Assembly (NCBI GenBank): GCA_027563935.2 | Contig: CM050449.1 | Span: 88,946,371-89,010,370, forward strand | From: Costus lasius | Lineage: Eukaryota; Streptophyta; Magnoliopsida; Zingiberales; Costaceae | DNA length: 64,000 nucleotides | Direction: 5' to 3' | Shown here: one piece after another, positions 44,344 to 56,381 of the stretch | Layout of the letters: each line of letters begins with the position of its first letter | How positions within the stretch are numbered: the stretch's first letter is position 1 | Notes under the pieces: generated by a model | Database searches by the model: none | What the model was told of the DNA's origin: nothing | Seen by the model: only the letters and a program-made list of their open reading frames with translations | Translations under genes and position numbers: made by a program

Positions 44344-45337
44344 CTAAAGCAGTATGTCCTTCGGAGATAGTGTGGAGAGCTCTCTTGTCTTTAGGTCCCC
44401 GAGACTTCCAGTTCTGTGGGAATCCATGGATGTGAAAGCAATTCTCTCTGGTATGTCCTTGCTTGTTGCAGTGATTACACCATGCTCTCTCTCTCCTGGC
44501 TTATTTGGGTTTCTATTACCTTGAAAACTTCCTGTTTTGTTTACTGCTAGGGCTGTTGTCTCCACTGGTCGCTCCCTAACCACTGTAACCTAGTTGGTTG
44601 CTGGATTTTGGTCCTTTGAGTCGCCAAGCATCACACGCCGTCTATTTTCTTCCCGTCTCACTTCTACAAAAGCTTCTCCAATTGCAGGCAGGGGCTTTCG
44701 ACCCAAAATCCTTCCTCTTACTTCATCGAGATCGTGATTGAGTCCTGCAAGAAATTCATAAAGCCGCTCCTTGTCGAGGTGAGTCTTGAACTTCACGTGG
44801 TCTTCAAGTTCTCCCCAATCAGCTTCATAGAAAAGATCAAGCTCCTGCCATAAAGCCTTCAGTGAGTTGTAGTAGCCCGTGACATCTAGTTTCCCTTGCA
44901 GGAACTCTTTTAGCCGCATCTTAATCTCAAAAATTTGAGAAGTGTTCTCAAAGTCAGAGTAGTTTTCTTTGACAGCATCCCATATTGCTTTTGCTGTTTT
45001 AAAGAACAAATAACTATGGCTAATACTTGGTTCCATTGAGTTTATTCCATGCCATAACAATGGAGTTGTTGGACTCCCAAGCCGCATATCCTGGATCCTC
45101 ATGGCTGGGTTTTCCAAAATCTCCATTGATGTAACCCATCTTGCCTCTTCCCTGAATCACAATCTGGACGGATTGAGACCACTGAAGGAAATTTTTTCCA
45201 TTCAGTTTATGCTGGGTTATTTGAAGAGTGGTATTATCACTATAAGATTGAGTGATAGCCAGAGAAATAGAAGAAGAAGAAGTCGGAGAAGAGGCAGAGA
45301 CTGTAGCGAAAATGTCTGTCTTCTTGCTACCATCCAT
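44344..45337 (-). pseudogene. Element H gag
   Basis: Begins MDGSKKTDIFATVSASSP at 45337, with LNGKNFLQWSQSVQIVI. A frame change near 45040 leads to SISHSYLFFKTAKAIWDAVKENYS, FLQGKLDVTGYYNSLKALWQELD and LNHDLDEVRGRIL. A stop near 44590 and another frame change follow, then the zinc knuckle WCNHCNKQGHTRENCFH around 44490-44440. The order and wording are those of plant copia Gag proteins. Confidence 0.85.
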
Positions 45338-45379
45338 GGCTGGTTATGATCACTCACACTCACAGAAAAAACTTTTTTC

Positions 45380-45391
45380 GCTCTGATACCA
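45380..45391 (-). other. Element H primer-binding site (initiator tRNA-Met)
   Basis: The minus strand reads TGGTATCAGAGC, immediately adjacent to the LTR end. Confidence 0.95.
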
Positions 45392-45664
45392 TGAAGATAA
45401 ATGAGATTTAAAGAGAATTCTATTTTGCTTCTGTGAAATTACAGAGTATAAATAGGCTACATCCAGCCTTTACAATCATCTAAAAAAGGAAACTAAATTA
45501 CAGAATAAATTCCCCTAAAAAATCCTGCCAAATTACAATCTGTCAAGGCTATTTACAGTAACAAGAATTAGTCAACTAATCCCCTAAAATCAGCCACTTT
45601 AATTTCTTTCCAGTTATGATTTCCAACATCCACTTTGATTTCTTTCCAGTTATGATTTCCAACA
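45392..45664 (-). repeat. Element H 5' LTR (273 bp)
   Basis: The same length as the other LTR, with nine base differences. Followed by GATAT. Confidence 0.92.
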
Positions 45665-45669
45665 GATAT
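45665..45669. repeat. Target-site duplication of element H, right (GATAT)
   Basis: Removing element H and one GATAT copy restores a continuous hAT reading frame across the junction. Confidence 0.92.
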
Positions 45670-45910
45670 ATTATCATGGTGGAAGGTAAATAGTCTTATA
45701 TTTCCTATGTTATCACAAATGACCAAAGATGTGCTTGCTGTCTTGGTTTCTACTATTGCTTCAGAATCAGCCTTTAGTGCTAGAAATCGAGTTCTTGATC
45801 CATTTAGGAGTTCCTATCTCCTAAAGTAGTAGAAGCTCTCACATGTGCTTAGGATTGGCTTCAAAGCTCACCCATCCAATTAATTTTGAAGAAGCAATTG
45901 AAGATATTAC
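45670..45910 (+). pseudogene. hAT transposase, C-terminal dimerisation domain
   Basis: Continues the hAT protein after the insertion: ILSWWKVNSLIFPMLSQMTKD, VLAVLVSTIASESAFSARN and RVLDPFRSS, the hallmark blocks of the hATC dimerisation domain. A double stop follows SSYLLK; the usual tail (..ALTCAQDWL) is readable in decayed form. Confidence 0.85.
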
Positions 45911-46759
45911 TAAATTTGAAATAGGTAAAATTTTCAATTTATTTTCTATTATTTTGAACCTTTTATTACAATTTGCTAAATTCATGATTTTATTTGCAGA
46001 ATTTTCAAACATGGGACACTGAGCATGAAGGCAATTGGTGTTAAGTGTTGAAATCTAATTCTTTATTTATTTCTTTTGTCTAAGCACTTGTAAAATGATT
46101 AACTTATTTTATTTTCTATTTTGTAGTTTATTGGATCATGATAACATCAAGGGGCAAGAATGACTGATGGCACATTGGCATTTTTGAATTTGGTCCATTG
46201 GCTGATGGCACATTGGCATGTTTATTGGTGTGGTGTTCATGTTGGCGAGTTGGCGTATTGTTGCTGTACTTGTGGTGTTGACACTTGAATTTTGTTTGAA
46301 TTCTAAACTTCTAATGTTAATATGTTATGTAGACATGTAGTTAATGGTTACTATTTAAAAAACAAGGCTGATGAATGATGTTATGCAGACTGCAGTTATG
46401 ATCTTATATTCTTATGGACTTATAATTATGGTGACTATTTTGTGAAATGAATATGAATTATGAATTTATGAATTGGCATATTATTGTGATTCACTAATTT
46501 GATGTTATGCAGTTGTGGACTTATGATGACTATTTTATCTGTTTTCCTTTAGAAGGCCATAGCAATACAGTATGTAATTTGAATACAAAAGTAGGATTTT
46601 TTATTCGGTAATTTACTGAATTTATTAAAAAAAATTTAGTAAATTCGGTTCGGTAACTATTCGATATATTTCTTATTCGGTTCAATATTGATTTTAAAAT
46701 ATTTGGTAAATAATAGTTCGATATAATCAATGTCGGTATTTACCGATTGCACATTCCTA
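45911..46759 (+). mobile_element. hAT element 3' end with terminal repeat
   Basis: AT-rich 3' non-coding region, including a 16-bp duplicate TGATGGCACATTGGCA at 46163 and 46202. Near the end there are clustered TTCGGT / GGTAA subterminal repeats (46610-46740). It ends ACCGATTGCACATTCCTA, whose complement TAGGAATGTGCAATCGGT matches the usual hAT terminus (TAGGG-TGTGCAA type). The 8 bp after it are CCAAGGAG, but no matching 5' terminus or duplication is present. Confidence 0.65.
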
Positions 46760-48690
46760 CCAAGGAGGGAAGGGGCCGAGCTAAAGAGGGAGATGGTGGG
46801 TCAGTCAACCTCACAAGATGCAAGCAAGGGTGGTGGTTGGGTAGCACAAAAGTAGAGAAAAGTTTAGGTTTTTTTTGTGTTTTCTGTCCAAACCAGTGGA
46901 AACAAAAACAAACAAAAAAATCAACTTTTTCTTTGCTTCTCTTTCTCTCCTTCTAAGGAAACCAAAGAAAAGCTTGATTTCTTTTCCTTTATTCCTCTTT
47001 TCCATCCAAGGAAATGTAGCCTAAAAGTATGCACACATCAACCCAAGAAAGTGGATATGGAAAATAATATATTTCTATTTCATTTCTGGACGTAGGAGCC
47101 ATCAAAACTCTAACTTTGTGCTCTTGGTTCCTTCTAAGGGGCATGCTTAACATGATGCCATAGAAACCAAACTTCCAGCAGCTTCAACAATCTATTCAAA
47201 CCACCTAGATATGGATTCGACTATTGGAGCTCCCGTTTGAGTTTTAGAACCTCAAATGAATATTCATGATTGCCTCAGTGATCAACAAGCCTCACCGAGT
47301 TGATGATTGTGTCATCAACTTGAAGCTTGGTAAGTATGTTGGAGTTTATGTTAAAATTGATCTTGAGCAGCTGCACCATGAGAGGTTTTGGGTTGCTTTG
47401 TGAAAATCAGACTTCTTTCAAATTTGTTTCTTTAAGAATCTTCTAGCCTTGTGTGTATGTTGTGGGCATTTGTGACATTCCTATGCTTAATGTCCTCGCA
47501 AGATGATGATTGATGAAAAATTCTTAAGCATTGACTAATATGGAGTCTGCTCACTTAGGTGTTTCCACCCTCAATGATCCCTACTAGGCTTTTATTGAGC
47601 ATATTCCAAGTGTCAAACTATGTTCACGTTTCAATGTAGGAATATTAGGAGGAAGCCTCACGATAATGCTTCTCCAAGTCTTGTTTCGAAGAGTCATGAT
47701 AGGTTCTCTATTAGGGGATCAACAAGGCCATGACCTACTACGGTTGGGGGCATAATGCCCAACCCACTAGGTAATGTCCAACGGGTATTGGAACAAGTCT
47801 GAGATGAGCTGTGTGAAATACACAGACTACTACAAAATTATTAGTGTGTATATCCTATAGACCAATTATTTGTAAAATAATTATTTATTCATTTGAATGA
47901 TAAAGACATTGTCATTGTTATATTGATTGCTACACTTGCGTTACTGATGTAGGGGTCAATCACAAGCATGGATTCATTCAAACAATGCTTGTGGAAAAAT
48001 ATTTGTGTATTTTATAGACAATAGGGAAAATTAAAAATATTTCTAACGAAAATTTGAAAATATTTTGTTATTTTATATTAAAGAAACCATAGTTGCAATT
48101 ATACTAAGAAATGTAAATATAAGAAGAGATACTCATAAACCGATCCTTGAGAGTTGAAGGATCATGCCACCCCATTCTTCACTAGTCTAACTCTGATGGA
48201 AGAATGGAGATGGTTGGCAATTACAAGAAATCTCATACTAGGATCCGTACTTGCCATAGACTCATATTACAAACTTAAGTTCCAAGGGGGAGGTTAGGCC
48301 TCACAAATTCTCTTTCTAATCTTATGTGAATTAATAAAATTGAGAAGGAGAAGAGGGGAGAGGAAGGCACCAACTTCTTGATCTAATCCTTGCATAAGCT
48401 TCAAAGAAGTTTTAAGATTAGTGTAGAAATAAGTTCAACAAAACACAAGAGAGAAAGTTTAGTGACTTAGCCGCAAGCTTGAGAAGATCAAGTAGGAGTC
48501 CATGATGATGAGGGCTTGAAGGCTTAAGAACTAGATCTCCTCTTGATCAAGCGGAGGAAGCAAGAGGGAAGCCCTCCTTGATGTGTTGTGCAAGATGAAG
48601 AAGAGGAGTCCTCCTTTAGCTTCAGTTAATAGAAGAATAGAGAAGAGTATGGCAACAAGGGCTCGGTCCTAAGGGTCTGTTTCCTAAGAG
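46760..48690. other. Unassigned AT-rich region
   Basis: No convincing coding frame. 46763-46860 is GA-rich. 47825-47930 (TATATCCTATAGACCAATTATT..) has the look of a copia LTR end, but no partner copy is in the window. 48040-48600 is plain low-GC sequence. Confidence 0.4.
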
Positions 48691-49140
48691 GGAAAGAAAA
48701 AAGAGAAGAAAGGAAGAACAGGGAGAAGGGAAGAATGGAGAGAAGGGAAATAGAATCACATGGGTCTAGGCTGTTTCCTTGGGAGGAAAAGAGAAGACAG
48801 AAGAAAAACCAAAAAACAAGTGGCTTGAGCTCGGCAGGGAAGGAAGTGGCAATAGCGGCGGTGGCGGCGGTGGTAGGCGACCATGCTCGGCGATAGGCGG
48901 AAAGCGTACGTGCTCAGCGAGCTAGGAAGCAGGTGGAAGGCATTCGCTCCGGTAGCGGCGTCGTGAGGTGGAAGGAGTCCGCGCTTGGTAGCAGGTGTGA
49001 GGCGGTGGTGGCAGCGCGCGAGCTCAGAGGGAGGCAGCGGCGGTTACAGGCGAGATGCAGGAGGCGGTAGCGGCAGCGAACGCGAGGCAGAGGCGGGCGA
49101 GCTCTGTAGGCGGAGGCAGGCGAGCTCTGCAAGCGAGCGA
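48691..49140. repeat. Purine-rich then GGCGGT-rich low-complexity sequence
   Basis: GAGAAGGGAAG-type repeats (48700-48800) pass into GCGGCGGTGGCGGC text. Glycine/arginine-rich or serine-rich frames on both strands are compositional and not supported as genes. Confidence 0.6.
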
Positions 49141-49268
49141 GCTTGGGAGAGGGAGGCGGGCAAGCTCGGGAGAGGGAGGCGGGAGAGCTTAGGAGGCGGG
49201 CGAGCCTGGGAGAGGGAGGCGGGCGAGCTCGGGAGAGAGAGGCGGGCGATCTCAGGTGGCGAGAGAGC
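49141..49268. repeat. GGGAGAGGGAGGCGGGCGAGCT minisatellite
   Basis: Four to five imperfect units of ~22-40 bp, each containing GGGAGAG.GAGGCGGG followed by (C/A)GAGCT. The copia element J1 starts at its right edge. Confidence 0.8.
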
Positions 49269-50935
49269 TGTTGGGGTATGCCCTTAAGGCTAAATGTTTG
49301 AGGCCTTGGGTTATTATCAGTATCATGTACAAACTATGTATATGTCTTATAAAGGCAATTGTTGTTATTCAGATTGTTGCATTACCTGCTGCTATATGTA
49401 TACTTCTGAGTAATGTCTCAATGATGTTCAGCTTAGCTGATTTTCAGAGTTGTCCTTAGTCGAGATATCTTGGTGAACATGAGACAGCCTTGATATGATT
49501 GAGACTAATATGTGTTCTAATCTTATAGGATGCTTCGAGCATGGAATAAGATTTAGACACATAGGTGCATTGGATGTACTGGACTGACCCTACTTAGGAT
49601 ATTCAATTGTTTGTCACAATATGAATAAATCCTTATAAGCGAGCAAGTGGCATATTCCCTCTGACTTGAGATCACTTGTGTTTCTAAGTGATGATTGACA
49701 TTGTCTTGAGGTAGTTCAATATCATCTGAAAGATAATGGTTAAGGATTATCTTGGATAGTGGGCATAAGTCATGTTAGGACACTAGCGATAGATAAAGGA
49801 TTGCCTCTCCTAGTTGGAGTGTGGTGTTCTACTGGGGCCCCCTGGATGAGATGGTTGAGAATGTGTATGGCCATACCCAGATGACTATGTTCATCTGATC
49901 TAACCATTCTCATCGTGTTGGAATTACAGGCTAGACACGCTTGTCCAACGAGAACATCCAGTGGCAAAGGGAACATGTATGCTGGGTGAATTGGATTCAC
50001 ACTTGTGCTATGTTTTGGGAGTAGTCTTGGAAGACTCTTTCCTTCATATCGGGAGACAGTGATGTGTTGCTAGATACCCCTCTCTGATCGTGATAACGTA
50101 AGTTATCGTTACCGACGTTGAAGGAAACCCTTAGGGTCGCACAATTTGATGATATGGCTTACTTATGTCAGATCGTGTGGATTGGAATTATTCTAGTTCA
50201 GTTTAAAGCAATTTAAACTCTGATTGGAAGTGAGATCTAGTCTAATCATGTTTGATTGATTAGGGCATATGATCGGTAAGCTTCGATCGGGAGAATTGAT
50301 GCTTGATCGTAAAGATCAAGAGATTCAATGAGATGTGTGGTTGGATCTTGAGCCATTTGGTTCAATCAGATCAAGACCAGGGCTTGTTCGATTTGGTCCT
50401 TGAACCAAATGAAATTGAACCGGTTCACTTAGTGAACGCATGGTTCAAATGAGAGGTTTCGGTTGGTTCACTTAGGGTGAACGCATGGGAGTTAAAGAGG
50501 GAGTTAAGAAGGGGGTTACATGTTTGGTTCTTACCAAATATGGTAACCGAATCTTTCCTTCTTGGGCTCTCCCTCTCGGTTTTCAAAAACCTCTCTCTTC
50601 CTCCTCTCGCTTTCTTCTTCCTTTTCACGAAAAGAAGGAGTTTAACCAAGCCAAGGGTGCACATCTCATCTCCTCACTCGATCAAAGACCCCTAGTGTCT
50701 TTGCTAGCACAAGGAGCACAAGGGAGAAGCAAACTTCATCTTGTGTGTGATACTTTTGGAGAAGAGGCACTCGCCCCTTTCTTCTTCCAAGCCGCCACTC
50801 AAAGCATGGCAATGGTAATGCTCTAACCTATCCTTTCAAGGTTGATCATATGTTTAAGTCATGCGATCTTTGAAACCTAGTATTTCCGCCGCCGCTATAA
50901 GTTTTGAATGCGCATGTGACCTAGGTTTCCTCTCA
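49269..50935 (+). repeat. Element J1 5' LTR (1667 bp)
   Basis: Starts TGTTGGGGTATGCCCTTAAG and ends GGTTTCCTCTCA just before a PBS. It is clearly the same family as the J2 LTRs but diverged throughout. The 3' LTR lies beyond the window, so no duplication can be checked. Open frames at 50425-50826 are inside the LTR and not supported as genes. Confidence 0.92.
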
Positions 50936-50936
50936 G

Positions 50937-50948
50937 TGGTATCAGAGC
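50937..50948 (+). other. Element J1 primer-binding site
   Basis: TGGTATCAGAGC, followed by GCTGG. Confidence 0.95.
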
Positions 50949-52722
50949 GCTGGTTTTTGGCTTGATATATATGATTGCCATCTTGTGATCCATGTTTGGT
51001 TTTATGCTTTGGATAGATCTTCATGATGCGCATGCTTTTGTTGTCATGCGAAAATACATGCCATATGTTAGATGTATTTTGTTTACTTTTAAGCTTGCAC
51101 ATATGATGTTTTTGTTTGCGCTTTTCATAGAAGTTTTCAATTAAAACTTATCATCATGCGCGACCCTCATTAGATCTATCTAAGCGCCTGCTTCAAACAC
51201 TTAGACGGGTTAACAGTGTTGAAGTCGTTAGTCAAGTCTGGACCCAACAGCCTAATCAGACCATCTGACAGCCTGGATGGGGCGGCCGGATAGCACCTGT
51301 GCGCAAGCTATACCGGTGGCTATAGGCCGACTGCAGAAGGGCGTGTAGCGATGTCTGATTGAGGCGCCTGGTGAACTATCATGATTATGGCCCGGGGTCA
51401 TACCCGCTTGCCAGAAATCATGTGGGACGTTCAGCCCTTAAGGCATGCATAGTTGACCATGAGGTCGACACAAGTCAGTTATGACTAGGTGCATGCAAGG
51501 GCAGTGGGTCTGATTTAGTCTAATGAGTGGATACCTGTAAATGGACCGTTGTAAGGTAGTAGGGCACATAAGGAAATAAAATTGATGCCATGGGGTTTTA
51601 TAAAATTTTATTTCTGTTTTGGATCACATGTATGCATGTTTAACATGTTGAATGGGTGTTTATTTAATCTTATGTGGGCTGCCCTTATTTTGTATGCTGT
51701 GCTGGGGCCTGCGTGCCTGGAATTAAATATAAATTTTGCTGTGATCTGCGAATCACACTTTCATTTATGAAAATGTATAATTGACCTGCGTGTCAAACCA
51801 TGTCTAGATAGTTTCAAAATGTATTGACATGAGTACACAGCACAAATGGCAGATGCACATACTGCCTGGTGGGCACTTTTGAGCTGCAGAGGGCGCTTGG
51901 GCCCGGGCTGGGCCAGATGAAGTACAAGAGTCCCATAAAGAGCTCAAGTGAAGAATTTTGTAAAACTAAGGTTTTACTTAGGCTTTTATGGGCGTTTACC
52001 ACATAAGATGTTTGGTGCTTTCATTTACTGTTTTAAGTAATATTAGCACATGCATGCTTTAAACTTCTGCTATCACTATAGAATTTGCATGATAGTAAGA
52101 AGATAAAAAGGACCGTTAAAATCCAACGTGAATATCAAGCTCGATTGCCTTCTGACGCGAAACCTCACTGTTCTGACTATCGTTGCGGTCATGTTATACC
52201 CACTCAGTGGGCACGCCCAGCTATCTTCAGACGGTGCGCGATTACACCTACATGCTACAGAGAAGGGATTTATCGCTTCTCGTTGCTCAGCATAGCACGT
52301 GGTGGTCCAGGGAGTAGGTCAGGTCAGCTTGACCATATATATGCTACATATTGAGCATATGATAGCTAGATGGAGGCAGCCATCTGAGGAATCAGAGACT
52401 GTGTTGTACCAACTCAGTTGGCACAGTCTTCTGGATTGCCTAGATGAAGGGGAATCGCACGAGTTGGCGATTGGCATGGATAGCCTACCGGTGATTAGTG
52501 CTTGAACTCTCTGTGTATCTTATCTCGCCTGAGCGGGACGCGGAGATCAAGTATGAAAACTGGATCCCATCTCACTAAAAGTGTTTCACTCTTTCGGGCT
52601 GTTTTATTGGATTTTCAGTCAGATAAAATAGTGAGAAAAGAATCATTCTTAAGTCCTGGATTGATTCTAACATGCATACTGACCTTGTTGTTCTTGCTAT
52701 GTTGTAGATTCCTGCAACAACG
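50949..52722 (+). other. Element J1 untranslated leader
   Basis: About 1.8 kb of non-coding leader, collinear with the J2 leader (54568-56381). Shared blocks include AGGTAGTAGGGCACATAAG, GACCGTTAAAATCCAACG and CACTCAGTGGGCACG. At 51855-51875 it shows the site without the 49-bp insertion seen in J2. Confidence 0.85.
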
Positions 52723-52867
52723 AACACCACAGGGCTCAATTTGAGATCCATATTGAAAAGAGAGAAGTTTGCTGGGCCGCCAAACTTCTCAGACTGGTAC
52801 AGACAGCTTAAGATTGTTCTCAAAGCTGAGAGGAAGCTGTATGTCCTTGAGTCGGCAATACCGGCTC
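52723..52867 (+). pseudogene. Element J1 gag, N-terminal piece
   Basis: Reads SILKREKFAGPPNFSDWYRQLKIV.. and ERKLYVLESAIPA up to the J2 insertion. The position of the J2 start ATG is changed (ACC ATG AAC in J2, ACC ACA GGG here), and a TGA lies just upstream of the conserved block. An extra proline codon is present in FAGPPNF. The J1 gag was probably defective before or after the J2 insertion. Confidence 0.85.
52863..52867. repeat. Target-site duplication of element J2, left (GGCTC)
   Basis: GGCTC is repeated exactly at 61972-61976 after the J2 3' LTR. Confidence 0.97.
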
Positions 52868-54553
52868 TGTTGGGGTATGCCCTTAAGGCTAATGTTTGAG
52901 GCCTTGGGATTCTTACAGTATCATGTATAAACTCTAAGTTTATAAAGGCAATGGTTGTTATTCAGTTTATTACATTATCTGCTGCAATAAGTGTTCTTCT
53001 GAATAATGTCTCAAAGCTGTTCAGCTAGGCTGACATGCTACATGTCCTTAGTCGAGATATCTTGGTGAACATGAGACAGCCTTGATATGATTGAGACTAA
53101 TATGTGTTCTAATCTTATAGGATGCTTCGAGCATGGAATGAGATGTAGACTCATGGGTACATTGGATGTACTGGACAGACCCTATTGGGATATTCAGTTG
53201 CTTATCACAATATGAATAATCCTTGTTTGCTACAAGTGGCACATGTCCTCTGACTTGAGATCACTTGTGTTTCTAAATGATGATTGTCATTATTTTGAGG
53301 TAGTTCAATATCATTTGAAACATAATGGTTATAGACTATCTTGGATAATGATCATGAGTCAGGTTAGGACACTAGTGATAGATATAGGATTGCCGTCTCC
53401 TTAATTGGAGTGTGATGTTCTAAAGGGGCCCCCCTGGATGAGATGATTGAGAAAGTGTATGGCCATACCCAGGTGACTATGTTCATCTGATCTAATCATG
53501 CTCATCATATTGGAGCTACAGGCTTGACACGCTTGTCCAATAAGAACATCCAGTGGCAAAGGAAACATGTATGCCTTGTGAAATGGATTCACACTTGTGC
53601 TGTGGTTTGGGTGTAGTCTTGGAAGACTCTTTCCTTTATATCGGGAGACAGTGATGTGTTGCTAGATACCCCTCACTGATCGTGATAACGTAAGTTATCG
53701 TTACCGACATTTAAAGGAAACCCTCAGGGTCGCACAATTTGATGATATGGCTCACTCATGTTAGATCGTGTGGACTGAATTGTTTTGGTTCAGTTTAAAG
53801 GGATTTAAACTCTGATTGTAAGTGAGATCTGGTCTGATCATGTTTGATTGATTAGGGCTTGAGATCGGTAAGCTTTGATCGAGAGTGTTGATGCTAGATT
53901 GGTGAGATCAAGTGCATCAAGTGATGAACGGTCAGATCTAGAACCTTAGGGTTTAATTTGATCTGGACTAATGGCTTGGGTTGATTTTGATTTGGTTTTT
54001 AAACCAAATGCAATTGAACCATGGCTTGGTTCAAAGAGGAGCGATCGGTTCACTTGGAGTGAACACATGGATCGCATGAACGCATGGAGTTAAGGGCTTT
54101 CCATGTTTGGAAGTCGGTTTTTCCCATTATAGAAAAACGTCTCCACGTTTGAGGAAAACGTCTCCACTTCGGTTTCGTGACTTCCTCTTGCCTCTTCCTC
54201 TCGACGAGACACTCTTGCAAAAGGTGGTTAACGTAGGAGAGAGTTCGGCAAAGAGAGTCTTCATCCATCATTCCCTTCCATTCGACAAGAAAAACCTTGG
54301 AGACTTGCTAGCACAAGGAACGCCAAGGGAGTAGGCGATCTTCATCTTGTGTGTGAACTCGTTGGAGGAGATCAACGTTGCTCTCTCTTCTTCCAAATCG
54401 CCATCCAACGCAAATGGCTATGGTATGAATCCAAACATTATTTAAGTTGATCATATGTTCTTGCGAAAGATCATTTGAAACCCTAGATTCCGCTATGAAA
54501 GTTTTATGCGCCACCTGATTAGGGTTTCGCTCCCCCTTGAAGGGGACTCTTCA
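52868..54553 (+). repeat. Element J2 5' LTR (1686 bp)
   Basis: TGTTGGGG...GACTCTTCA. It has one extra C in the C-run at ~53430 compared with the 3' copy. Short frames inside (e.g. at 54107-54334) are duplicated in the 3' LTR and have no coding support. Confidence 0.97.
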
Positions 54554-54555
54554 AT

Positions 54556-54567
54556 TGGTATCAGAGG
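54556..54567 (+). other. Element J2 primer-binding site
   Basis: TGGTATCAGAGG, two bases after the LTR; the last base differs from the J1 copy. Confidence 0.93.
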
Positions 54568-56381
54568 CCAGGTTATCGTTTGATTCATATGATTGCTTAA
54601 GGTGATCCATGTATGCGTTTATGTTTAGATCTAATACTTCTCATCTTGCGAAAAATACTAGATGAATGTATTTTACCTTGTGGCGCATGTATGAGATTAA
54701 CTCATGTTAGCGCATGTATGATGCTCACATAGTTGCGCTTGTAATGTTGTAGTTTTTCTTAAAACTTGAACACATGCGCGCCCATCATTAGATCTAAGCG
54801 CCTGCTTTAAACCCTTAGACGGGTTGATAGGGTTGAAATCATCCTCTAGGTAAGATCCAACCAGTCTGATCAGACCATCTGACAGCCTAGATGGGTCGAC
54901 CAGATGGCACCTGTGCGCAAGCACGAAGTGGCTATAGGTCGACTACAGACAGGTGTGTAGCGAGGTCTGGTTGAGACAACCAGTGAACACGCATGAGTTA
55001 GGCCCGGGGTCACACCCGCTTGCCAAAACTCATGAAGGTGGTTCAGCCCTTTGCGCATGCATGGTTGACCATTGGGTCAACTCAAGTCAGTTAGGACTTG
55101 GTGCATGCAAGGGCAGTGGATCTGACTAGATATGATGAGTGGATCCCTATTAATGGACCGTTGTAAGGTAGTAGGGCACATAAGAAAAATAAAATGGATT
55201 TCAATGGGATTTTGAAAATTTTATTTTGTCTATGGATCACATGTTGATTGATGCCATGATGCTTGTTTATTTAATCTTATGTGGGATGCCCAATTTAATG
55301 TGTGCTGTGCTGGGGCCTGCGAGCCTGGAGTTAAATTGTAAATTAATTTTTAATTGTGATCTGCGCATCACATATTATTTAATTTATAAACTGTAATTGA
55401 CCTGCGAGTCAATCTTGTCTAGATAGATTAAATTGTAATTTAATCAGACAAGAGCACAGAGCACACATGGCATTGGCGCATGTAGCAGTGGCTTGACCAG
55501 GTGGGAGGTCCAGGGTTCGACTCTGGGACAGGCGCATTTACCTGGTGGGCGCTTGGGCCCTGGTCTGGGCCAGATGAGATGCAAAAGACTCATGAAGAGC
55601 TCAAGTGAAGACTTAAGTTATCTTAAGGTCTTACCTAGGGTTAATGGGCTTTTACCACATAAGATCATCATGCTTTCTTTTATTGTTTAAATAATTAGAA
55701 TTGCATGATTTATTTATCTTCTGCTATCACCATAGGGTTGCATGATAGTTAAGAAGATAAAAGACCGTTAAAATCCAACGCTAAAATATCAAGCTCGATA
55801 GCCTTCTGACGCGAAACCTCACTGTTCTGACTATCGTTGGAGCCGTGTTGTACCCACTCAGTGGGCACGTCCATCTATCTTCAGACGGTGTGTGATTTCA
55901 CCTGCGTGTTACAGAGAAGGGATTTATCGCTTCTCGTTGCTCAGCATAGCACGTGGTGGTCCAAGGAGTAGGTCAGGTCAGCTTGACCATGTAGGCTACA
56001 TATGGGGCATATGTTAGCTATATGGAGGCAGCCATCTGTGGGATCAGAGACTGTGTTGTACCAACTCAGTTGGCACAGTCGGCTGGATCGCCCAGATGAA
56101 GGGGAATCGCACGGGTTGGCGATTGGCAGGGACTGCCTACCAGAAATTAGTGCTTGTACTCTCTGTGCATCTTATCTTGCCTGAGCGGGACGCAGAGACC
56201 AAGTATGAAATCTGGATCCCATCTCACTAAAAGAGTGTTACTCTTTCGGACTGTTTAATGGATTTTTCAGTCAGATAAAATAGTGAGAAAAGAATCTTTC
56301 TTAAGTCCTGGATTGATTCTAAACATTGATACTGACCTTGCTGTTCTTGCATTGTTGTAGATTCCTGCAGCAACGAACACC
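54568..56381 (+). other. Element J2 untranslated leader
   Basis: 1.8 kb without a supported gene, collinear with the J1 leader. It contains a 49-bp tRNA-like insertion (55482-55530) flanked by 7-bp duplications. Gag starts 20 bases after GATTCCTGCAGCAACG. Confidence 0.85.
55475..55537 (+). mobile_element. Short SINE-like (tRNA-head) insertion in the J2 leader
   Basis: A 49-bp segment (55482-55530) is bracketed by exact GGCGCAT copies (55475-55481, 55531-55537) and is absent from the J1 leader. It contains GTAGCAGTGG, resembling a pol III A box, and GGTTCGACTCT at 55514-55524, a near-consensus B box about 30 bases later. It looks like the tRNA-related head of a plant SINE without body or tail. 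It could instead be a very short retroposed tRNA fragment. Confidence 0.6.

Larger units (their letters stand above)
40569..45664 (-). mobile_element. Element H: complete Ty1/copia retrotransposon, decayed
   Basis: Two 273-bp LTRs start TGAAGATAAATG and end TTTCCAACA on the plus strand, differing at nine positions by my count. A perfect minus-strand PBS is at 45391-45380 and a PPT (TTGAGGGGGAG) at 40852-40842. It is flanked by GATAT duplications and inserted in a hAT transposase gene. All copia domains are present on the minus strand, but four frame changes and several stops break them. Confidence 0.95.

Noticed and set aside
48914..49287. Gly/Arg-rich frame of 100 codons before J1
   Set aside because: It consists of minisatellite repeats and runs into the J1 LTR.
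54050..54514. Small frames in the J2 LTRs, present twice because the LTR is duplicated
   Set aside because: Duplication of the LTR explains their repetition; no coding signature.
55482..55530. Functional tRNA gene
   Set aside because: Only A-box-like and B-box-like segments are present. 49 bp is too short, and no acceptor stem or anticodon arm can be drawn.
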